This document shows, in pieces, positions 24,621 to 33,867 of a stretch of 64,000 nucleotides of DNA. Source of the stretch: JAHIEZ01 sp964598275. Its GTDB lineage: Bacteria > Patescibacteriota > Microgenomatia > UBA12405. A program made the translations under genes and the position numbers. How positions within the stretch are numbered: position 1 is the stretch's first letter; each line of letters opens with the position of its first letter. The stretch lies in NCBI GenBank assembly GCA_964598275.1, contig CAZRAZ010000002.1:1-64000 (forward strand). Direction: 5' to 3'. A model generated the notes under the pieces. It had not been told where the DNA came from. It did not search any database and worked only from the letters and a program-made list of their open reading frames with translations.

Positions 24621-25907
24621 ATGAAGCAAAAAGTAGCCATAGCAGGCGGGGGTTTGACCGGTTTGACCATAGCGTTGAATTTGAGTAAAAAGGGCAAAAA
24701 AGTAGCGGTGTTTGAAAAAGAAAATGAGGTGGGGGGGCTGGCAAGCAGCGTTAAATTTAGCGGAGGAGAAATTGATAAAACTTATCGTCATATTTTTAAA
24801 AGCGATAAAGAAATTATTGATTTGATAGAAAAGTTGGGATTGGGAAAAGAGTTGGAATGGAAAGACAGTAGCTTGGCCCAGTATTTTGAGGGCAAACTGT
24901 TCGCTTTTGGCAAAGCCGTGGATTTGCTTAAATTTAAACCGCTGAAAATTGCGGATAAATTAAGGTTGGGTTTAATTTATATCTATCTGCAAAAAAGTAA
25001 TAATTGGCAGAGTCTAAAAGGCATTGGGGCAGCTGATTGGATGGAAAAGTGGGCGGGAAAAAGAAATTATGAGGTGGTTTGGAAGCCACTTTTGAAAGGA
25101 AAATTTCATCAATATTACAAACAGGTATCGATGGCCTGGCTGTGGGCCAGGATTAAGCTAAGGGGAAATTCAAAAGAAAAGGGAGGTGAAAAGTTGGGTT
25201 ATTTAAAGGGCAGTTTTGGACGATTGATTGAAAAATTAGCGGATAGTATTGTAAAAAACGGTGGTCTGATAAAAATAAATCAAAACGTAGAACAAATCAG
25301 AAACAAGGGAGACAAGGTTGAAATTACGATTGGAGATAAAAAATTAATATTCGACAAGTTGATTGCCTGTATGCCGACAAAAAGTTTTTATGACCTGACA
25401 AAAAAAGATAAAAGCTTATTGAAGGTTGCTTATTTGGGCTTTGTTAATGTCATTTTTTCTTCTAAACAAAGTTTAAGTAAATATTATTGGCATAATATCA
25501 GCGATGAGAAATCCCCTTTTCTGGCTTTTATTCAACAAACAAATTTGATAGACAAAAAAAACTACAATAACAAACACGTTTATTATATGGGGGCATATTT
25601 ACCGCAAAATCATAAATATTTAGAAAAAAAGAATGAAAGATTGGTTTATAAAGATTTTTTTGATTATTTGGCCAAAATCTTTCCTAATTTTGACAAAAGT
25701 CTGGTGGAGGAAAAAAGAATATTCAGATTTAAGTGGGCTCAACATATAGCCGATTTAAATTACGACCAGAAAATACCCGAGTACAAAACGGGTTTAAAAA
25801 ATGTCTATCTGGTAAATTTTAGCCAGATATTCCCTTATGACCGGGGAATGAATTACGCCGTAGCAGAGGGTAAAAAAGTAGCTAAGTTAGTTGAAAAGTC
25901 TTTTTGA
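24621..25907 (+). CDS. FAD-dependent oxidoreductase (amine-oxidase / UDP-galactopyranose-mutase-like)
   Basis: 428 residues. N-terminal dinucleotide-binding motif AIAGGGLTGLTIALNLSKKG, then EKENEVGGLASS with the GGLxSS flavin motif. The C-terminus MNYAVAEGKKVAKL resembles the last FAD-contacting stretch of this superfamily. Such enzymes often lie in glycan clusters, and here it is tail to tail (5-base gap) with rfbA-rfbB, so a role in surface sugar or lipid-carrier chemistry is plausible. The exact reaction is not determinable. Composition is Lys/Ile-rich and strongly G-over-C on the coding strand, unlike its minus-strand neighbours. Its mRNA appears leaderless. Confidence 0.8.
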   Translation: MKQKVAIAGGGLTGLTIALNLSKKGKKVAVFEKENEVGGLASSVKFSGGEIDKTYRHIFKSDKEIIDLIEKLGLGKELEWKDSSLAQYFEGKLFAFGKAVDLLKFKPLKIADKLRLGLIYIYLQKSNNWQSLKGIGAADWMEKWAGKRNYEVVWKPLLKGKFHQYYKQVSMAWLWARIKLRGNSKEKGGEKLGYLKGSFGRLIEKLADSIVKNGGLIKINQNVEQIRNKGDKVEITIGDKKLIFDKLIACMPTKSFYDLTKKDKSLLKVAYLGFVNVIFSSKQSLSKYYWHNISDEKSPFLAFIQQTNLIDKKNYNNKHVYYMGAYLPQNHKYLEKKNERLVYKDFFDYLAKIFPNFDKSLVEEKRIFRFKWAQHIADLNYDQKIPEYKTGLKNVYLVNFSQIFPYDRGMNYAVAEGKKVAKLVEKSF

Positions 25908-25912
25908 GAAAT

Positions 25913-26716
25913 TTATATTTTCAATTTCTTGGCTATTGTTTCAAAATCTTCGGCTTTTTTAAAATCAGCTTTTTCGATTGCCTTTTGGTCAATCCGGTTT
26001 TCCTGGTCTTTGAATTTCTTGGCCATGAGGTTGCTGACGGCTAAAAGACTATCGAAGGTGCCGGCGTCGGCCCATAAACTGTCAAAAATATTGACCTGAA
26101 GTTCCCCTTTTTGCAGGTAGAGATTATTAAGAGCGGTAATTTCCAACTCGCCTCTGGCAGAAGGCTTTAGGTTAGCAGCCATATCGATGACTCGGTTATC
26201 GTAGGTGTAAAGACCAACAACGGCATAGTCGCTTTTGGGCCGGATAGGCTTTTCTTCTATGGAAACGGCCTTCATCTGCTTGTCAAATTCAACGACGCCA
26301 AAACGCTGCGGATCGGGGACTTTTTTGGCAAAAACCATGCCACCTGATTTAAAAGCTTTGATTTCTTTGGAAAAATCCTGATCAAAGATATTGTCGCCCA
26401 AAATCATGGTGACGTTGTCGCTGCCGATGAAATTTTTACCGATAATAAAGGCCTCGGCCAAACCTTTGGGTTCATGTTGAATGGCATAACTGAATTTGGC
26501 GCCAAATTGATCACCGGAACCTAAAAGATTTAAAAAATGACCGGAATAGTCGGGGGCAATAATGATTAAAATGTCGCTGATACCAGCTTTGACCAGGGTT
26601 TCGATGGGGTAATAAATCATCGGTTTGTCGTAAACAGGGAGAAGTTGTTTACTGGTAATTTTAGTTAAAGGAAAAAGACGGGTGGCACGGCCACCGGCTA
26701 GGATTATGCCTTTCAT
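25913..26716 (-). CDS. rfbA: Glucose-1-phosphate thymidylyltransferase
   Basis: Makes dTDP-glucose, first step of dTDP-sugar synthesis. 267 residues. [18 protein letters not shown] is the nucleotide-binding signature (usual GGSGTRLxPLT), followed by [21 protein letters not shown] and EEKP. Starts at the ATG before the signature and overlaps the rfbB stop by 4 bases; a 44-residue upstream extension lies in rfbB and is rejected. The C-terminus is about 20 residues shorter than the longer RmlA forms. No rfbC or rfbD is in the window. Confidence 0.94.
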   Translation of the reverse strand: MKGIILAGGRATRLFPLTKITSKQLLPVYDKPMIYYPIETLVKAGISDILIIIAPDYSGHFLNLLGSGDQFGAKFSYAIQHEPKGLAEAFIIGKNFIGSDNVTMILGDNIFDQDFSKEIKAFKSGGMVFAKKVPDPQRFGVVEFDKQMKAVSIEEKPIRPKSDYAVVGLYTYDNRVIDMAANLKPSARGELEITALNNLYLQKGELQVNIFDSLWADAGTFDSLLAVSNLMAKKFKDQENRIDQKAIEKADFKKAEDFETIAKKLKI

Positions 26717-27720
26717 ATTTTGGTTTTGTTTAATTTTTGATAAAATTTTTCGGCTTCGCGCTTTGAGTTTTGCCACCAAAGGGAGTGCCCGCGATACCAA
26801 GTGATGGTTTTTTGTAGACCGGAAACCAAATCTTCCTGCGGGCGCCAACCTAATTTTTTGATTTTATCCCAATTAACGGCATAATTATCATGGGCCGGCC
26901 GATCGGCGACATATTCGATAGAAGAAGTGTCTTTGTTCATTAATTTTAAAATGGTTTTGACAATTTTGATGTTGGCCACTCCACCTTTCAGTCCGCCGAC
27001 ACAATAAGTCTGACCGATTTTACCTTTTTTTAGGACAAGTTCGATGGCACGGCAATGATCGGCAACATAAAGCCAATCGCGTAGGTTAAGGCCACGACCG
27101 TAAACAGGAATTTTTTGATCAGTTAAAAGGTTGGTGATAAAACGGGGAATCATTTTTTCCGGATTTTGAAAAGGGCCATAATTGTTAGAACAATTAGTAA
27201 TAGTAACCGGTAAAGAAAAGGTTTTAGAAAAAGCCCGGACAAAATGATCGGAGGCGGCTTTGGAGGCAGAATAAGGGCTACTGGGATTATAGGCAGTCGA
27301 TTCGTTGAATTGCTTTTTGGAAGTTAGAGGAATGGTACCAAAAACTTCATCGGTGGAAACATGGTGAAAACGGGTGATGTTATGTTTTTTGGCGGAATTT
27401 AAGAGATAAAAGGTACCCAAAACGTTGGTTTTGACAAAAAGGGCCGGATCGGCGATAGATCGGTCAACATGGGATTCGGCGGCAAAATGGACTATAAGGT
27501 CAGATCGGGAAACTAGTTTGTCAACCAGTTCTTCATGACAAATATCACCTTTGACAAAATGATAGCGGGAAGAGTTTTTGAGGTGATCTAAATTTTGGGG
27601 ATTAGCGGCGTAAGTGATTTTATCAAGATTGGTAATCTGGTCTTGGGGATGACGGGAAAGCCAGAAAGTGATGAAATTAGAGCCAATAAAACCGAGGCCG
27701 CCGGTGACCAGAAGTCGCAT
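26713..27720 (-). CDS. rfbB: dTDP-glucose 4,6-dehydratase
   Basis: Extended short-chain dehydrogenase, 335 residues. Rossmann motif [10 protein letters not shown] (7-16), [19 protein letters not shown] holding the catalytic Asp-Glu, and [15 protein letters not shown] holding Tyr-x3-Lys. Converts dTDP-glucose to the 4-keto-6-deoxy sugar using bound NAD. It starts 1 base downstream of the next membrane-protein stop and is coupled to rfbA. Product is likely used in surface glycan. Confidence 0.96.
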   Translation of the reverse strand: MRLLVTGGLGFIGSNFITFWLSRHPQDQITNLDKITYAANPQNLDHLKNSSRYHFVKGDICHEELVDKLVSRSDLIVHFAAESHVDRSIADPALFVKTNVLGTFYLLNSAKKHNITRFHHVSTDEVFGTIPLTSKKQFNESTAYNPSSPYSASKAASDHFVRAFSKTFSLPVTITNCSNNYGPFQNPEKMIPRFITNLLTDQKIPVYGRGLNLRDWLYVADHCRAIELVLKKGKIGQTYCVGGLKGGVANIKIVKTILKLMNKDTSSIEYVADRPAHDNYAVNWDKIKKLGWRPQEDLVSGLQKTITWYRGHSLWWQNSKREAEKFYQKLNKTKI

Positions 27721-29142
27721 TTATAAGTCGGATGAACTTTTGTCTTCGGTGGTATCGGGGATGGTGGTGGCGACGGCGGTGGGAGTAAGGTTGGAATTTT
27801 TAATATCGGTGCCGATGATAAAAACAATATCATAAGTATCAGCGTCTGCCTGGCCGGGGTCGTAAGTGGCGGGAAAGACGTCAGCTATCTTGCTTTTGAA
27901 ATAGGCAGAAATTAAGTCAGAGTCTGTTTTTTTCAGTTTGACTTGATTAACAGACAGAGACTGACTGCTGTTGCCAAGAGTGATATCGGTAAAACCGAGA
28001 GCAAGCAGTTTTTCTTTGAGATAAGCGGCTTGGCCGTTAATATTGGTAGCATTTAGAACTTGGATTTTTAAGTCTTTTTCGATGTCGGCAATGGTGGGAA
28101 CAGAGGTGGGAACGACGGTCGGAGCGGTAGCGGGAGAGGTGGGAAGAGCTTGACCGGGAGCACCAGAATCAGAACGGTTTAAGACAAACCAAATGACAAT
28201 TGAGGCCAAGGCGGCGGTAAAAATAAAAACGGCCAGAATTGGCAGGACTTTTTTCTTTTTGGGGGACGAGATAGAAGTAATATCGTCGGCAGAGGTTGAG
28301 TTTGAGAGTTGATCTTCGTTCATACTTTTTATTATATCAGTATTTTGCTTGTTGGGTAAAATAAAACTACCAATGACGGGTAAGGGAAGATTGGTAGGTA
28401 AGTTGAGATTTTGAGCAATTTGAGAAGAATCGTAGCCGGTTTTTTCTAAGGAAGTGGTGCTAACAAGATCGGGAGAGTCATTATTGGGAGTGAATATTTT
28501 TTTGATGGGGGCAGAAAAATATAATTTTGAATAGTTAATTATTTTTTGAATATCAAGAGAGGTGCCTTTAAGAGTGGCAGTGAGAAAGACCAAATCTCCT
28601 TTGGCTAAAATCAAAAGGAACTGACTTGATGATAAAGGAAAGAGAAAAAAATACTCTTGAGAGTAAAAAGTTTTAACCAAATTAGCAATGGTTTGAGATA
28701 AGGGGCTAAAAGTATGGTTTTTTAAACCCAAAAGAGAGAGATTCTCTAACAAGATTTTTATTTTTTGACGATGATAAATGTGGGCACGGATAACGGTTTT
28801 TTGCTGGCCGGGTATAAGTTCGGAGTCGATAGAGTGATCGTCAATATCAAAGCTGACAAAATCCTTGGCCAGGGCAACAATTTCTTTTTTGTCAATGGAG
28901 TTAATTTGGCTGTCGTAGATGAAAGAGCGAGTAACAATAATCTCATCAGAGAGAAGAAAATGACCTGATTTTATCCTGTTTTTCTTGAGATAGAGCTTTA
29001 AGGGTTGGAGATCAGCGGCGCTTTGTTTTTTCCAGAGATCAACATCAAAAGAAATGGTATTGTTTTCTTTTTTGTGACAATATATTTGAGTCGAGTTTTT
29101 TTGTGGCCAGAAAACAAAACTACTTTTTGAAAAGAAGGACAT
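27721..29142 (-). CDS. Single-pass membrane protein: PilM-like N-terminus, LytR_C-like C-terminus
   Basis: 473 residues. A cytoplasmic part (1-295) has the alternating beta/alpha layout and TVIRAHIYHRQKIKILLENL stretch seen in PilM/actin-like ATPase relatives, without a clear phosphate loop. Then KKKK, one membrane helix (299-321), a Pro/Thr linker, and an extracellular domain (about 358-445; LKIQVLNATNINGQAAYLKE) resembling the LytR/CpsA/Psr C-terminal domain. The polarity fits inside-N, outside-C. A structural relative with another external domain lies at 41.6-43.8 kb. Placed next to rfbB, so an envelope role is inferred. No precise function can be given. Confidence 0.65.
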   Translation of the reverse strand: MSFFSKSSFVFWPQKNSTQIYCHKKENNTISFDVDLWKKQSAADLQPLKLYLKKNRIKSGHFLLSDEIIVTRSFIYDSQINSIDKKEIVALAKDFVSFDIDDHSIDSELIPGQQKTVIRAHIYHRQKIKILLENLSLLGLKNHTFSPLSQTIANLVKTFYSQEYFFLFPLSSSQFLLILAKGDLVFLTATLKGTSLDIQKIINYSKLYFSAPIKKIFTPNNDSPDLVSTTSLEKTGYDSSQIAQNLNLPTNLPLPVIGSFILPNKQNTDIIKSMNEDQLSNSTSADDITSISSPKKKKVLPILAVFIFTAALASIVIWFVLNRSDSGAPGQALPTSPATAPTVVPTSVPTIADIEKDLKIQVLNATNINGQAAYLKEKLLALGFTDITLGNSSQSLSVNQVKLKKTDSDLISAYFKSKIADVFPATYDPGQADADTYDIVFIIGTDIKNSNLTPTAVATTIPDTTEDKSSSDL

Positions 29143-29161
29143 TTATATAGTTTACCACCTT

Positions 29162-29644
29162 TTACCACTTAAGATGGGAAAAGGCTTTGTTGGCTTCAGC
29201 CAGTTTTTCGATTTCTAGCCTCTTGCCAACGGCAGAACCGGAAGAAGCGAGGGCGTCAATTAGTTCGGCTGATAGTTTTTCGGCAAAACTGTGATAAAGC
29301 TTATTTTGGCGAAGACGAGCTGAAGAAACCAGCCAGCGAATCGCCAAAGAATTCTGACGAAGACTACGGGTAGGAGTGGGCACCTGGTAGACAGAACCAC
29401 CAATACGACGGGGTCTAACTTCTATTTTGGGTTTGATATTGTCTAAAGATTGTTCCAATAAGTCAGCTGCTTTGACTTTGGGGTCTTTTTTTTGGAGAAG
29501 CTTGAGAGCGTCGTAGACCTGCTTTTGAGCAACCTGTCTTTTGCCGTCTTTCATAACATAGTTTATCAACTTGGTGACAGTTAGGCTTTGATGAAGACCG
29601 TCCGGGAGAACTTGTCTGATTTTGCTGGGACCTTTTCTGGACAA
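29162..29644 (-). CDS. rpsG: 30S ribosomal protein S7 (TTG start)
   Basis: Head assembly protein, 160 residues. LVTKLINYVMKDGK-like, NIKPKIEVRPRRIGGSVYQV, RQNSLAIRWLVSSARLRQNK and KRLEIEKLAEANKAFSHLKW are conserved. The start must be TTG: SRKGPSKIRQVLPDGLHQS lines up with the family N-terminus and no ATG lies near. It follows rpsL by 17 bases. The usual fusA/tuf neighbours of the str operon have moved to 21-24.5 kb. Confidence 0.95.
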   Translation of the reverse strand: MSRKGPSKIRQVLPDGLHQSLTVTKLINYVMKDGKRQVAQKQVYDALKLLQKKDPKVKAADLLEQSLDNIKPKIEVRPRRIGGSVYQVPTPTRSLRQNSLAIRWLVSSARLRQNKLYHSFAEKLSAELIDALASSGSAVGKRLEIEKLAEANKAFSHLKW

Positions 29645-29661
29645 TTTTTTATATTTAATTA

Positions 29662-30123
29662 TTATGCGGCGGCAGGAGCGCTTTGGGCAGATGGGGAAGC
29701 AGGCGGGGAGCCCGAATCTGTTTTTTTAACACCGTATTTACTGCGAGATTGTTGGCGACCGGCTACTCCGGAGGAATCATATTTACCTCTAACAATATGG
29801 TAGCGAACACCGGGTAAATCTCTGACCCGACCACCTCTGATATAAACGATACCGTGTTCGGCTAGATTGTGACCGATGCCGGGGATATAGGCAGTCACTA
29901 AAGCGTGATTACTCAATTTGACTTTGGCCACTTTTCTTAAAGCAGAATGGGGTTTTTTGGGAGTCATGGTTTTGACAACAGTGACCACTCCCCTTTTGAA
30001 AGGATTTTTTGAGGAAGAAAGATTGTTTTTAATGCTGTTAAAATTGCCCCGAAGAGCGGCAACTTTAACCTTTTTGCTTTTTAGGAGGCGGCCTTTTTTG
30101 ATTAGCTGATTGATTGTTGGCAT
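29662..30123 (-). CDS. rpsL: 30S ribosomal protein S12, with C-terminal extension
   Basis: Decoding-centre protein. [20 protein letters not shown] and [20 protein letters not shown] are the invariant loops, with the two Lys of the streptomycin loop kept. 153 residues against about 124: after SRSKYGVKK there is a Ser/Pro/Ala-rich tail of about 20, plus a slightly longer N-terminus. Encoded 6 bases after rpoC, giving the order rpoB-rpoC-rpsL-rpsG. Confidence 0.96.
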   Translation of the reverse strand: MPTINQLIKKGRLLKSKKVKVAALRGNFNSIKNNLSSSKNPFKRGVVTVVKTMTPKKPHSALRKVAKVKLSNHALVTAYIPGIGHNLAEHGIVYIRGGRVRDLPGVRYHIVRGKYDSSGVAGRQQSRSKYGVKKTDSGSPPASPSAQSAPAAA

Positions 30124-30129
30124 GATTTT

Positions 30130-33100
30130 TTAGAAATACTGTTCTTGGTCTTGGCTGACCGGAATAAGACGTCCGATAATAACATTTTCCTTTAGACCAA
30201 TCAAGTTGTCTATTTCAGCAATCAGGGAAGCTTCGGTTAAAACACCAGTGGTTTGTTGGAAAGAAGCGGCGGATAGCCAAGAACCAGTAGACAGGGCGGA
30301 TTTAATCAAGCCTAAAAGCACCTTGCTACCACGAGCCGGAAGTCCACCTTCAGCTTCAATTTTTTTGTTGGCGGCTTTAAAAGTCGGCTTGGTGATTATC
30401 TGACTATAAATAAAATTAGTATCACCGGGATTGTTAATTTTTATTTTATTGCTCATTTCGCGAACAATGGTTTCGATGTGTTTGTCGTGAATAGAAATAC
30501 CTTGAGATTCGTAAACGAACTGGATACTGTTGATAAGGTATTTTTGGGCGGCGGCAATACCGGAAACGTTTAAGATTTGACGAACATCAACCGAACCGGA
30601 ACAAATTTGGGCACCTTGGGCAATCATATCGCCATCGGCCACCAGAAGATTGATATTGCTGGGCAAAAGATAAGTGATTACTTTGGGCTGATTGTTGATA
30701 TCTTTGCCTTTTAGTTTTACCTCGTAGCCGTCAATATTTTCTTTAATTTGGACCTTGCCACTGATTTCGGCTAAGGGTGAGGGCAGTTTGGGGGTTCTGA
30801 TTTCAAACAATTCTTGGATTCTGGGTAAACCTTGGGTAACATCAACACCTAAGACACCGCCGGTGTGCTTGGTTCTTAGGGTTAGCTGGGTACCGGGTTC
30901 GCCAACGGATTGAGCGGCGATGACACCAACCGGAGTACCAACCACAACCATTTTTCGGGTGGAAAGATCCCAACCATAACATTGGCGACAAAGACCATGC
31001 AGAGACTGGCAAGAGAGAGGAGATCTGACATCAACCAAATCAACAGAGCTGTTTTCGATAGCGGCAGCTAGTTTTTCGTCGACAAGATCATTTTTGCCGG
31101 CAATGACTTTTTTGGTTTTGGGATCGATAACATCGGCGGCTAAAAGACGACCAAGAATACGACGAGCAAAAAAACGCTGACGATTTTCTTCGTTTCTATT
31201 AATGGTGATAAAATTTTTGGTACCACAATTGTCTTGACGAATGATAGAAATGTGAGCAGCGTCAACCAAACGACGGGTTAAGTAGCCGGCATCGGCCGTC
31301 TTTAGGGCCGTATCGGCCAAACCTTTTCTGGTACCCCGGGCGCCGGTAACATATTCGAAAACCGACAAACCTTCTCTAAAGTTTGATTTGGTAGGCAAAG
31401 GAACGATATGACCGGTAGGATCAACCATGAGACCGCGCATACCAGAAAGCTGTTTGATTTGATCTTTTGAGGCTCTTTTGATACCGGCAGCGGAAACAAT
31501 CTTAATGGGAGAATCAACATCAAGAGTATCCCAGGTTTTTTCGGCAATACTTTCGGTAATTTCCATCCAAATACTTTGATTAAGACGGTTTTTTTCTTCC
31601 CGACTGATAAGGCCGTTTTTGTAATTTTGTTCAATTTCGAAAATTCTTTTTTCGGCACTGGCGATGATTTTTTGTTTGTTGGGCAAATAACCACAGTCGG
31701 ACAGAGAAAGAGAAAGGCCGGAAAGAGTGAAGCCCTCAAAACCGATGGTTTTTAAGCTGTCGATAAGTTTGACGGTTTTCTGGCGACCGGCAATTTCCAG
31801 AGATTCGACAATTAAATCTTTGACGGCTTTATTGCCGGCCATGGCCCGATTGATGTAAGAAAATTCTTGGGGAAGGACAGAGTTAAACCAAATTAGACCG
31901 TAACTGGTTTTTAAAAGTTTGCCATTGAGACGAACGGCAAGCAATTGACGAAGTTTAATTTTACCGGTTTGATAGGCTAAAATTACCTCTTCTTTGTCGG
32001 AGAAAAGCGGTAAATCTTTAAAGCCTTCTTGTTCAATTTTGGCTTGGTCGGCTTGCCTGATAGAGGTAAGGTAGTAACAACCGACGGCCATTTCTTGAGT
32101 AGGAACGGAAATAGGACTGCCGTCTGATGGTTTGAGTAAATTTTGAGACGGTAACATCAGCTTCCTGGCCTCTTTTTGGGATTGTTTTGACAGGGGTAAG
32201 TGAACTCCCATTTGATCGCCGTCAAAATCGGCGTTGAAACCGTTACAAACACAAGGATGAAGACGGATGGCTAAACTATCAGTAAGAATCGGTTTGAAGG
32301 ATTGGAAAGAAAGTTTATGAAGAGTGGGAGCCCGGTTTAAAAGAACGTAACTATCCTTGGTAACAGTTTCTAAGATGTCATAGACCTCGTTGACGCGGTG
32401 ATCAATTAGGTTTTTGGCACTTTTTATATTCGGAGCTAAACCAAGAGAAATCAGTTCTCTTAAAACAAAAGGGCGGTAGATTTCTAGAGCAATTTCTTTG
32501 GGTAGGCCGACCTGATCTAATTTTAGTTCAGGGCCAACAACGATCACGGAACGACCGGAATAGTCAACTCTTTTGCCAAGAAGATTTCGGCGGAAACGAC
32601 CCTTTTTACCACGAAGCAGGTCGGATAAAGAACGAGGCACTCTTTTTTGGGAGCGGCGATGATTTTGGGCGCTTTTTTGAGAGTCGATTAAATTGTCTAC
32701 CGACTCTTGAAGCATTCTTTTTTCGTTTCGTAAAATTATTTCAGGAGCGCCAAGTTTTAAAAGTTTTTTGAGACGATTGTTGCGGTTAATCAGACGGCGA
32801 TAAAGATCGTTTAAATCTGAAGTGGCAAAACGACCACCGGTTAGCTGAACCATAGGACGGAGATCGGGAGGAACAACGGGAATATGTTTTAAAATAGTCC
32901 AGGTAGGATCAATACCGTTCTCGTGCATACTTTTCATGATCCGGATTTTGTATATAATTTTTTTCTTTTTCATCTTGGAACTGGTCTTCTTGAGGTCTTT
33001 TTTGAGTTGGGAAACGGTAGCCTTTAGGTCGATTTGTTGCAAAACCTGATCAACGGCTTCGGCACCCATTTTAACCTTATAAAAAGTGTCGGCCCTAAAC

Positions 33101-33867
33101 TGCTGAATATAAAAATTTTCTTCATCGGTAAGAGTGGAGAGAACCTGAAGTGATTTGATTTTATTTTCTAAAAAGTCGGTTAAGCCTTCTAACCTTTTCT
33201 TTTCGGTGGTGGCCTTGTTTTCTAGCTTTTGGATTGATTGTTTGAGGTTAATGTCTGTTTCTTTTTGAGCAACCAATAATTGTTCTTTATTTTTGATTTT
33301 TTTTGCCAATTTAAGCTGATCTTTTTGGCTGGCGGAAGTTAGATCTTTAATCTCTTTGGCAATATCGTCATTAATTATTTTTTGTCTTTTGCCGGAATTT
33401 TGAAGCAAAACTTTGACGGCATCTTTTCTTTTGACGTCATCAACTGAAACTACTAAAAATTTGGTGAAATAAATAACTGATTCTAATTCTTTTTGGGGAA
33501 TATCGAGAATGGTGGATAGCGGCGAGGGAATATTTTTTAAAAACCAAAGATGGGCCACGGGGGCGGCCAGGGCAATGTGACCCATTCTTTCTCTTCTGAC
33601 TTTTGAAGTAGTAACTTCGACACCGCATTTGTCGCAGATAACTCCTTTGAATCTGATTTTTTTGTATTTACCACAATAACACTCATAGTCGTGACTAGGG
33701 CCAAAGATTTTTTCGCAAAAAAGGCCGTCTTTTTCCGGCCGCCAAGAGCGGTAGTTGATAGTTTCCGGCTTGGTAACTTCACCATGTGACCAGGATAAAA
33801 TGTCCTTGGGTGAGGCTAATTTTATTTGTAAACCGCTAAAATCAACTATGTTTTTGAATTTAAACAT
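30130..33867 (-). CDS. rpoC: RNA polymerase beta' subunit
   Basis: 1245 residues. N-terminal zinc site (CYCGKYKKIRFKGVICDKCG, around 62-82), the catalytic NADFDGDQMGVHLPL (about 545-560) whose three Asp bind Mg, and the second zinc site with CRQCYGWD. GEPGTQLTLRTKHTGG marks the trigger-loop/bridge region. Its ATG overlaps the rpoB TAA by 1 base. The middle lacks long lineage inserts, so it is a compact beta'. Confidence 0.98.
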   Translation of the reverse strand: MFKFKNIVDFSGLQIKLASPKDILSWSHGEVTKPETINYRSWRPEKDGLFCEKIFGPSHDYECYCGKYKKIRFKGVICDKCGVEVTTSKVRRERMGHIALAAPVAHLWFLKNIPSPLSTILDIPQKELESVIYFTKFLVVSVDDVKRKDAVKVLLQNSGKRQKIINDDIAKEIKDLTSASQKDQLKLAKKIKNKEQLLVAQKETDINLKQSIQKLENKATTEKKRLEGLTDFLENKIKSLQVLSTLTDEENFYIQQFRADTFYKVKMGAEAVDQVLQQIDLKATVSQLKKDLKKTSSKMKKKKIIYKIRIMKSMHENGIDPTWTILKHIPVVPPDLRPMVQLTGGRFATSDLNDLYRRLINRNNRLKKLLKLGAPEIILRNEKRMLQESVDNLIDSQKSAQNHRRSQKRVPRSLSDLLRGKKGRFRRNLLGKRVDYSGRSVIVVGPELKLDQVGLPKEIALEIYRPFVLRELISLGLAPNIKSAKNLIDHRVNEVYDILETVTKDSYVLLNRAPTLHKLSFQSFKPILTDSLAIRLHPCVCNGFNADFDGDQMGVHLPLSKQSQKEARKLMLPSQNLLKPSDGSPISVPTQEMAVGCYYLTSIRQADQAKIEQEGFKDLPLFSDKEEVILAYQTGKIKLRQLLAVRLNGKLLKTSYGLIWFNSVLPQEFSYINRAMAGNKAVKDLIVESLEIAGRQKTVKLIDSLKTIGFEGFTLSGLSLSLSDCGYLPNKQKIIASAEKRIFEIEQNYKNGLISREEKNRLNQSIWMEITESIAEKTWDTLDVDSPIKIVSAAGIKRASKDQIKQLSGMRGLMVDPTGHIVPLPTKSNFREGLSVFEYVTGARGTRKGLADTALKTADAGYLTRRLVDAAHISIIRQDNCGTKNFITINRNEENRQRFFARRILGRLLAADVIDPKTKKVIAGKNDLVDEKLAAAIENSSVDLVDVRSPLSCQSLHGLCRQCYGWDLSTRKMVVVGTPVGVIAAQSVGEPGTQLTLRTKHTGGVLGVDVTQGLPRIQELFEIRTPKLPSPLAEISGKVQIKENIDGYEVKLKGKDINNQPKVITYLLPSNINLLVADGDMIAQGAQICSGSVDVRQILNVSGIAAAQKYLINSIQFVYESQGISIHDKHIETIVREMSNKIKINNPGDTNFIYSQIITKPTFKAANKKIEAEGGLPARGSKVLLGLIKSALSTGSWLSAASFQQTTGVLTEASLIAEIDNLIGLKENVIIGRLIPVSQDQEQYF

